Positions 58,804 to 64,000 of a stretch of DNA of 64,000 nucleotides are shown one piece after another. The position numbers and the translations under genes are program-made. This DNA comes from an uncultured Prevotellaceae bacterium (GTDB taxonomy: Bacteria > Bacteroidota > Bacteroidia > Bacteroidales > Bacteroidaceae). The DNA lies in assembly GCA_900316685.1 (NCBI GenBank), contig ONDS01000001.1, positions 1 to 64,000 on the forward strand, in the 5' to 3' direction. The stretch's first letter is position 1. Each line of letters starts with the position of its first letter. Below the pieces are notes generated by a model that saw only the letters and a program-made list of their open reading frames with translations, was not told the origin of the DNA and did not search any database.

Positions 58804-59709
58804 TCATCCCTTCCCATTTCTGAACTGTTGCGGGGTGAGTCCGGTAAGTCGTTTGAAATACTTGCAGAAGAAACTGACATTGGCGAAATTCAGTTCGTCG
58901 GCAATGAGCGAGACTGGCGTATTGTCGTGACGCAGCATCACCTTGGCCTCGGCGATGGTAGCCCTGTCTATCCATTCCTTGGCTGTAGTCCCGCTCTCCT
59001 CGTGGACTACAGTTCCGAGGTATCTTGGTGTGACACACAGCTTATCGGCATAGAAGGCCAATCGGTGCTCTTTCTTCCCGAAAAGGTTGACCAGCCGGAA
59101 GAAACGTCCAAAGAGATTGTTGGCCGTGGTCGTTCCACCCTGTTGCAGCCCCTGCCCTCTCATGTAGATGCCATCGAAATGGCACATGATGGTCTTGACG
59201 AGCGCATTGATCATGTCGGGGTCAGCAGGTTGTTGATGAACGGCCAGCCACAACGTATCGAAGAGCATCCGGCACATCTCCCTTTCGTCGGGAGTTGCCA
59301 TTATCGAGAAATCCCGGCGTTGCCCGGAAAACGCCGCCGGCATCTTGTCGGCAGAGAAAGGCATGGGAAAGGAATCAAAGAGCATCATGCCCCGTACCTC
59401 CAGATCGTCGGAAATCTCGATGGGGTCGACGATCGTCCCCGGCAGGAGCACGGTGATCATCCCTTCCTCCACCTTTCTTTCCATCAGGTTGAATTCCGCA
59501 CGCATCCATCCCTTATGGAGATAACCCATGCGATAATCATTGATGATGAAAGGCGGATTTTTCGCTTTCACCTGATGGAATATCATATTACCGGTCCTAA
59601 CAACAGCCATCTCAGGCCGGATGACAAAGTGCTCTTCCTGGATATTGTCCATCTGATTGACGACTTCGTTGATGAAGTCATAATCCATTATTTTTGGTCG
59701 TTTTACCAT
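58804..59709 (-). CDS. AraC-family transcriptional regulator
   Basis: A 301-residue regulator with an N-terminal cupin-like ligand domain (about 25-160) and a C-terminal AraC helix-turn-helix pair (about 205-298, LNFANVSFFCKYFKRLTGLTPQQF). It is divergent from the second efflux operon, about 190 bases away start to start, which makes it the likely local regulator of that pump, perhaps in response to a substrate. Confidence 0.9.
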   Translation of the reverse strand: MVKRPKIMDYDFINEVVNQMDNIQEEHFVIRPEMAVVRTGNMIFHQVKAKNPPFIINDYRMGYLHKGWMRAEFNLMERKVEEGMITVLLPGTIVDPIEISDDLEVRGMMLFDSFPMPFSADKMPAAFSGQRRDFSIMATPDEREMCRMLFDTLWLAVHQQPADPDMINALVKTIMCHFDGIYMRGQGLQQGGTTTANNLFGRFFRLVNLFGKKEHRLAFYADKLCVTPRYLGTVVHEESGTTAKEWIDRATIAEAKVMLRHDNTPVSLIADELNFANVSFFCKYFKRLTGLTPQQFRNGKG

Positions 59710-59731
59710 AATTATTTTTCATAAACCGACG

Positions 59732-59739
59732 CAAAGATA
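59732..59739 (-). promoter_or_regulatory. -7 box of the AraC regulator
   Basis: On the minus strand this reads TATCTTTG, 23 bases upstream of the start. Confidence 0.6.
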
Positions 59740-59837
59740 ACAAATTCAGGCCGTTTTGTACCAAGAAAATGGAATAAATCGTACAAAAAGAACAATACTC
59801 TCTCCCTAAAGACAACGGCAACTTGTGTTTTTCATTG

Positions 59838-59845
59838 TATATTTG
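59838..59845 (+). promoter_or_regulatory. -7 box of the second efflux operon
   Basis: TATATTTG at 59838-59845, 55 bases before the TolC start. No good -33 box, which would fit an activator-dependent promoter under the divergent AraC protein. Confidence 0.6.
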
Positions 59846-59900
59846 CAGCGGGAAAGGAGAAAAGGGGAAAGAAGGACTTGAATGAAGATAAAAGAGAAAT

Positions 59901-61178
59901 ATGAGAAAGGTTTTTAGCATAATAATGGTGATGCTGTCGTTGGTGATGCGAGGACAGACTTTGGAGGAATGTCAGCAGGCCGCTGCCGAGAACTACCCGC
60001 AAATCAAGCGTTATGCCCTCATCGGGCGGCAGACGGAGGAGAGTGTCCGCAATATAGGCAAGAGTTGGTTGCCCCAACTGTCAGCCATGGCCCAGGCCAC
60101 CTGGCAGAGCGATGTGGTCACCCTGCCCGAAGCCATGGGCAATATGCTCACCCAGGCAGGCGTCGACATGAAAGGCCTCCGAAAAGACCAATACAGGGTC
60201 GGGCTGGACCTTAGCCAGACCCTTTTCGATGGAGGGTCTATAAGTCAACAGCAAGAAGTGTCGCGCCGACAGGGCGAGGTGGAGGCCGCCCGTACGGCGG
60301 TAGACATCTACCAGGTACGCCAGCGTGTGAACGACCTATATTTCCTTCTATTGCTTACAAAAGAGCAACGTGAATTGTCGCAAGACCGTCTGACCCTCCT
60401 ACTGGCCAGCGAACGCCAGTTGCAATCCCTTTACAGCAAGGGTGCGGCGGCAGAGTGCGACTACAATACCGTGAAGGCCGAGCGGATAACTGCCCAGCAA
60501 CAAGAGGAAGAACTGGCTGGATTGTTCCATGACACCTCACTGCAGCTAAGCACGCTCTGCGGCATGGAAGTAAAAAATCCCGTCATCCCCTCCACACCAT
60601 CCACCGTCAACGGCATGTCCAACAACCGTCCCGAATTGTCGCTCATCGACCAACAGATAAGTCTGCTCAATGCCCAGGAGAAAGCCCTCAATGGCGCATT
60701 GATGCCCAAGTTGAGCCTATTCGCCAGTGGCTATTACGGTTATCCCGGCTACGACATGTATCATGATATGTTCTCGCACGACTGGACCTGGAACGGCATG
60801 ATAGGTGCCCGCGTCACATGGAACATCGGTGCCCTATACACCCGCAAGTGCGACAAGGCCAAGTTGGAAGCCCAACGCGCCATGGCCGAAGTACAACGGG
60901 AGACTTTCCTTTTCAACAATCGTTTGCAGACTATCCAACAAAACGGTGCCATCGAGCGTTACAGGCAACAGATGAACCACGACGATGACATTGTGGACTT
61001 ACGCGCCAGAGTGCGCAAAGCATCGGAATCGAAGTTGGCCCATGGCATCATCGATGCGCCCACCCTTGTCAGGGACATCAACAACGAGCATGCCGCCAAG
61101 ATACAGCGCAACATCCACATGATAGAATGGCTCAAGCAGCAGTACGACCTGCTTATTACATTGAATATTGAACGTTGA
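59901..61178 (+). CDS. TolC-family outer membrane efflux protein (second operon)
   Basis: A 425-residue TolC-type channel with a signal peptide (1-18) and helical repeats rich in Gln, Glu and Ala. It is shorter than its counterpart in the first operon and lacks that protein's Gly/Gln-rich insertion. The last codons (LNIER and stop) come from seven-base units ATTGAAT, ATTGAAC, GTTGAAT. It heads an operon with HlyD, a double ATPase and permease. Confidence 0.9.
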   Translation: MRKVFSIIMVMLSLVMRGQTLEECQQAAAENYPQIKRYALIGRQTEESVRNIGKSWLPQLSAMAQATWQSDVVTLPEAMGNMLTQAGVDMKGLRKDQYRVGLDLSQTLFDGGSISQQQEVSRRQGEVEAARTAVDIYQVRQRVNDLYFLLLLTKEQRELSQDRLTLLLASERQLQSLYSKGAAAECDYNTVKAERITAQQQEEELAGLFHDTSLQLSTLCGMEVKNPVIPSTPSTVNGMSNNRPELSLIDQQISLLNAQEKALNGALMPKLSLFASGYYGYPGYDMYHDMFSHDWTWNGMIGARVTWNIGALYTRKCDKAKLEAQRAMAEVQRETFLFNNRLQTIQQNGAIERYRQQMNHDDDIVDLRARVRKASESKLAHGIIDAPTLVRDINNEHAAKIQRNIHMIEWLKQQYDLLITLNIER

Positions 61179-61180
61179 AT
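61160..61180. repeat. Heptamer units at the end of the second TolC gene
   Basis: ATTGAAT, ATTGAAC and GTTGAAT follow each other and contain the stop codon (61176-61178). Confidence 0.6.
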
Positions 61181-61195
61181 AAAAACAAATCAGAT

Positions 61196-62176
61196 ATGAA
61201 CAGGAAATCATTGATACCACTATTGTTGGGCTGCATGGCCCTGGCCTCATGTGGCGGCGACGACAATGCCTTCGACGCCACCGGCACGTTTGAAACCACG
61301 GAGGTAACCGTTTCCGCCAAGGTTTCCGGCGAACTGATGACATTCAATCTCCAGGAAGGACAAACGGTGGACGAGAATGCCGAGGTGGGACGCATCGACA
61401 TGCGACAGACCGAACTGCGCCGCCAACAGCTCACCACCCAAAAGAGCCAGTTGGGTGCCTCGCGCCAACAGACCGCCGCCACCAAGAGTTCCACAGACAG
61501 TCGCCGACTGAATGAAGACACGCAGATGGCCGTCATCCGTCAGCAGATAGCCAACGCCCGAAGAGAATACCAGCGCTACAGCGAGTTGGCCCGCGACGGA
61601 GCCGTGGCTCAGAAGCAGGTGGACGAGATAGGTTATCAGATCAGTGTGTTGGAGCGCCAATTGGCCGCCACCGCCGACCAAGTGAGCAGCAACAATGCCA
61701 GTCTCTCGGGACAGAGTGAGGGTTTCGACGCGCAGATGGAAGGACTCGATGCACAGATGGAAGGGATAGACGCACAGATAGCCCAGATCGACGACCAGTT
61801 GGCCAATGCCATCGTCAGGTCGCCCCTCGGCGGGACCATCCTGGAGAAATACGTTGAGCGCGGTGAGTTCGTCACCGTAGGCAAGCCCCTTTTCAAGGTC
61901 GGCGACACCAAGAACATGGTGATGCGCGCCTACGTCACCAGCCAGCAGTTGGCAGGAGTGAAAGTAGGTCAGAAAGTACGGGTGAGGTGCACTTATGGTG
62001 GCGACCACAAACAAGAATACGAAGGAACGGTGACATGGGTGTCAGACCGTTCGGAATTTACGCCCAAGACCATCGTCACCGACGATGAGCGGGCCGACCT
62101 GGTGTATGCGGTGAAGATAGCCGTGAAGAACGACGGCAACATCAAGATAGGCATGTATGGCGAAGTGAAGTTTTAG
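61196..62176 (+). CDS. HlyD-type membrane fusion lipoprotein
   Basis: A 326-residue periplasmic adaptor with a lipobox (LASC, Cys19), a lipoyl-like segment (VSAKVSGELM), a Gln/Glu/Ala coiled-coil hairpin (about 90-200, with two repeated AQMEGLDAQMEG-type units) and a barrel with IVRSPLGGTI. The start at 61196 gives the lipoprotein signal; a TTG at 61175 is in frame but unlikely. It resembles E. coli YbhG, and the downstream double ATPase is YbhF-like. Confidence 0.88.
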   Translation: MNRKSLIPLLLGCMALASCGGDDNAFDATGTFETTEVTVSAKVSGELMTFNLQEGQTVDENAEVGRIDMRQTELRRQQLTTQKSQLGASRQQTAATKSSTDSRRLNEDTQMAVIRQQIANARREYQRYSELARDGAVAQKQVDEIGYQISVLERQLAATADQVSSNNASLSGQSEGFDAQMEGLDAQMEGIDAQIAQIDDQLANAIVRSPLGGTILEKYVERGEFVTVGKPLFKVGDTKNMVMRAYVTSQQLAGVKVGQKVRVRCTYGGDHKQEYEGTVTWVSDRSEFTPKTIVTDDERADLVYAVKIAVKNDGNIKIGMYGEVKF

Positions 62177-62178
62177 CG

Positions 62179-63660
62179 ATGGACAGCATCCGAGCAGAAC
62201 ATATCGACAAGAGTTACGGCAAGGTACAGGCCCTGTGCGATGTGTCGTTGACCATTGGCAAGGGCGAGCGGTTCGGCCTGATCGGCCCCGACGGTGCGGG
62301 CAAGACCAGTCTGTTCCGCATACTCTGCACGCTGCTGTTGCCCGACCGAGGAAGCGCCAGTGTCGACGGATTCGACGTGGTAAGACAATACCCAGAGATA
62401 CGCAAGCGCGTGGGTTACATGCCAGGCAGGTTTTCCCTCTACCAAGACCTCACCGTGCGCGAGAACCTCGAGTTTTTCGCCACCCTGTTCGGCACCACCG
62501 TCGATGAAGGATACGATTCCATCAAAGCCATCTACTCACAGATAGAACGGTTTGAGAACCGCAAGGCAGGCGCCCTCTCGGGAGGCATGAAACAGAAACT
62601 TGCCCTTTCCTGCGCCTTGGTGCACCAGCCTTCCGTGCTTTTCCTCGACGAGCCCACTACAGGTGTCGACCCCGTGAGCAGGAAGGAGTTGTGGGAGATG
62701 CTCGACATGCTCAAGGAGCGCGACATCACCATCATGGCCTCCACCCCCTATATCGACGAGATCAAGCGTTGCGAGCGAGTGGCCTTCCTTCATCAAGGCC
62801 GCCTTCAAGGCATCGGCACACCAGAACACATCCTCGACGAATTTGCCGACATCTTCGACCCCAAGGCACGTACCAAGATAATGGTGACAGACGAAGCAGG
62901 CGGCAAGAGCGCCCTCCGGGAAGAAGAGAATGTGATAGAAGTGGAACATCTGGTGAAAGCCTTCGGGTCGTTCCATGCCGTCGACGACATATCCTTTACG
63001 GTGAAAAGAGGAGAGATATTCGGCTTCTTAGGAGCCAATGGCGCCGGTAAGACCACCGCCATGCACATGCTCACCGGACTGAACCAGCCCACGAGTGGCA
63101 CGGGCAGGGTGGCTGGTTTCGACATACGCACCCAATACGAGGACATCAAGAAGAGGATAGGCTATATGAGCCAACGTTTCTCTTTGTACGACGACCTGAC
63201 TGTGGCGGAGAACATCCGCCTTTTCGCCGGCATCTACGGCATGGACGACAAGACCATCGCGCGGAAGACAGATGAAGTGCTCGAACAGTTGGCCTTCGCC
63301 GACCACAAGCACAGCATCGTGGGTTCGCTACCGTTAGGATGGAAACAGAAACTGGCCTTTACGGTGAGCATCTTCCACGAGCCGAGTGTCGTCTTCCTCG
63401 ACGAGCCCACGGGCGGTGTCGATCCCGCCACCCGCCGCCAGTTCTGGGACCTCATCTACAAAGCCGCCGCCAAAGGCATCACCGTATTCGTGACCACCCA
63501 CTATATGGACGAGGCCGAATATTGCGACCGTCTTTCCATCATGGTCGACGGCAAGATCAAAGCCATCGGCACGCCGCAGCAACTGAAGGAAGAGTTGCAC
63601 CAGCCCGACATGGACCATGTGTTCACCTACCTGGCGCGACAAGCAAAAAGAGGAGAATGA
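62179..63660 (+). CDS. Double ABC transporter ATPase (YbhF-like)
   Basis: A 493-residue protein with two ATPase domains in one chain. The first has Walker A GPDGAGKTS (36-44), signature LSGGM (133-137) and FLDEP; the second has GANGAGKTT (285-293) and FLDEP but a degenerate signature LPLGW. The switch histidine is missing in the first domain (STPYIDE) and present in the second (TTHYMDE). Each half thus lacks a different feature, so one composite site is likely dominant. It couples ATP use to the permeases encoded downstream. Confidence 0.93.
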   Translation: MDSIRAEHIDKSYGKVQALCDVSLTIGKGERFGLIGPDGAGKTSLFRILCTLLLPDRGSASVDGFDVVRQYPEIRKRVGYMPGRFSLYQDLTVRENLEFFATLFGTTVDEGYDSIKAIYSQIERFENRKAGALSGGMKQKLALSCALVHQPSVLFLDEPTTGVDPVSRKELWEMLDMLKERDITIMASTPYIDEIKRCERVAFLHQGRLQGIGTPEHILDEFADIFDPKARTKIMVTDEAGGKSALREEENVIEVEHLVKAFGSFHAVDDISFTVKRGEIFGFLGANGAGKTTAMHMLTGLNQPTSGTGRVAGFDIRTQYEDIKKRIGYMSQRFSLYDDLTVAENIRLFAGIYGMDDKTIARKTDEVLEQLAFADHKHSIVGSLPLGWKQKLAFTVSIFHEPSVVFLDEPTGGVDPATRRQFWDLIYKAAAKGITVFVTTHYMDEAEYCDRLSIMVDGKIKAIGTPQQLKEELHQPDMDHVFTYLARQAKRGE

Positions 63661-63664
63661 ACGG

Positions 63665-63742
63665 TGTCGAGGGGTGAGAGGTGAGGGGTGAGAGATATGC
63701 TCAGAACTTTAAGCCCTCGACCCTAAACCCTCGACCCTAAAC
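63665..63742. repeat. Two heptamer arrays between ATPase and permease genes
   Basis: 63665-63692 has GTCGAGG, GGTGAGA, GGTGAGG and GGTGAGA. 63714-63742 has CCTCGAC and CCTAAAC alternating. The two words are unrelated but share the period. Confidence 0.75.
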
Positions 63743-63756
63743 CATACACATTAACG

Positions 63757-64000
63757 ATGAAACAGTTTGTCAGTTTTATCATCAAGGAGGCAAGGCACAT
63801 CCTGCGCGACAAGCGCACGATGCTCATCCTGTTCGGCATGCCCATCGTGCTGATGCTGCTCTTTGGCTTCGCCATCACCAACGATGTGAAGAATGTACGC
63901 ACGGTGGTGGTGTGTTCCTCCTCCGACCATCTCACCCAGCGTGCCATCGACCGCTTGGCAGCCTCCGAATACTTCACCATCACGGCCACCGCCACCACCC
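63757..64000 (+). CDS. ABC-2 type permease, partial (cut by window end)
   Basis: 81 codons are present: a basic cytoplasmic start (MKQFVSFIIKEARHILRDKRT), one membrane span (MLILFGMPIVLMLLFGFAI) and the beginning of an extracytoplasmic domain. The plan matches ABC-2/YbhS-YbhR permeases. The reading frame continues past the window. It is the expected partner of the double ATPase. Confidence 0.85.
   Translation, partial: MKQFVSFIIKEARHILRDKRTMLILFGMPIVLMLLFGFAITNDVKNVRTVVVCSSSDHLTQRAIDRLAASEYFTITATATT

Overview
The window looks like a chromosomal stretch of a Bacteroidales bacterium, most likely Prevotella or a close relative. Reasons: many genes are preceded by the Bacteroidetes-type promoter (TTTG, 19-20 bases, TAnnTTTG); Shine-Dalgarno sequences are mostly absent; a DUF4492-cydA-cydB operon is present; three secreted proteins carry Prevotella-style C-terminal sorting tails; and there are TolC/HlyD/ABC-2 efflux operons, DUF6029, Omp28, DUF4348 and an IS1380-family insertion sequence. 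No rRNA, tRNA, CRISPR array or prophage was seen.

Layout. 1-4 kb: cytochrome bd oxidase operon (DUF4492, cydA, cydB, cyclophilin) on the minus strand. 4.1-10.4 kb: efflux operon (TolC, HlyD, two ABC-2 permeases, no ATPase) ending in a retropepsin-like aspartyl protease. 10.6-20.8 kb: Mrp ATPase, a TonB-dependent receptor and, divergent from it, a glycan operon (GH53, CE7-type esterase, GH3, VanX-like dipeptidase). 21-27.9 kb: two secreted proteins and a small peptide, divergent from a TPR/AraC hybrid regulator. 27.9-32 kb: tex, a small secreted protein and infC-rpmI-rplT. 32.3-36.7 kb: envelope operon with two CXXC proteins (TlpA-like, Omp28) around a DUF6029 barrel. 37-44 kb: thrS, small proteins, a LytS/LytTR two-component system, an SpmA-SpmB fusion and a DUF6935 protein. 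44-50.6 kb: SPOR-ruvX-def-TPR operon, YtxH/holin-like membrane cluster, dapF and a DnaQ-like exonuclease. 50.6-52.8 kb: IS1380-family element beside a fused remnant of amtB and a purF-type gene. 52.8-58.7 kb: pdxST, a degenerate ThiD-AraC fusion regulator, a candidate small RNA, and MBL hydrolase, murB and DUF4348. 58.8-64 kb: AraC regulator divergent from a second TolC/HlyD/double-ATPase/permease efflux operon, cut by the window end.

The most unusual signal is in the linkers. At more than a dozen gene junctions there are degenerate tandem arrays with a period of seven bases but a different seven-base word at each site. Several run through the stop codon of the neighbouring gene, so they supply its last codons. 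A second dispersed element of about 58 bp, with a GC-rich palindrome, occurs in at least five full and two truncated copies, all in the same orientation. Other points worth a look are the ThiD-AraC fusion beside pdxST, a promoter whose -33 box is supplied by the IS1380 end, a start-codon hairpin in the transposase gene, the amtB/purF deletion junction and the short RNA with its own promoter and terminator.
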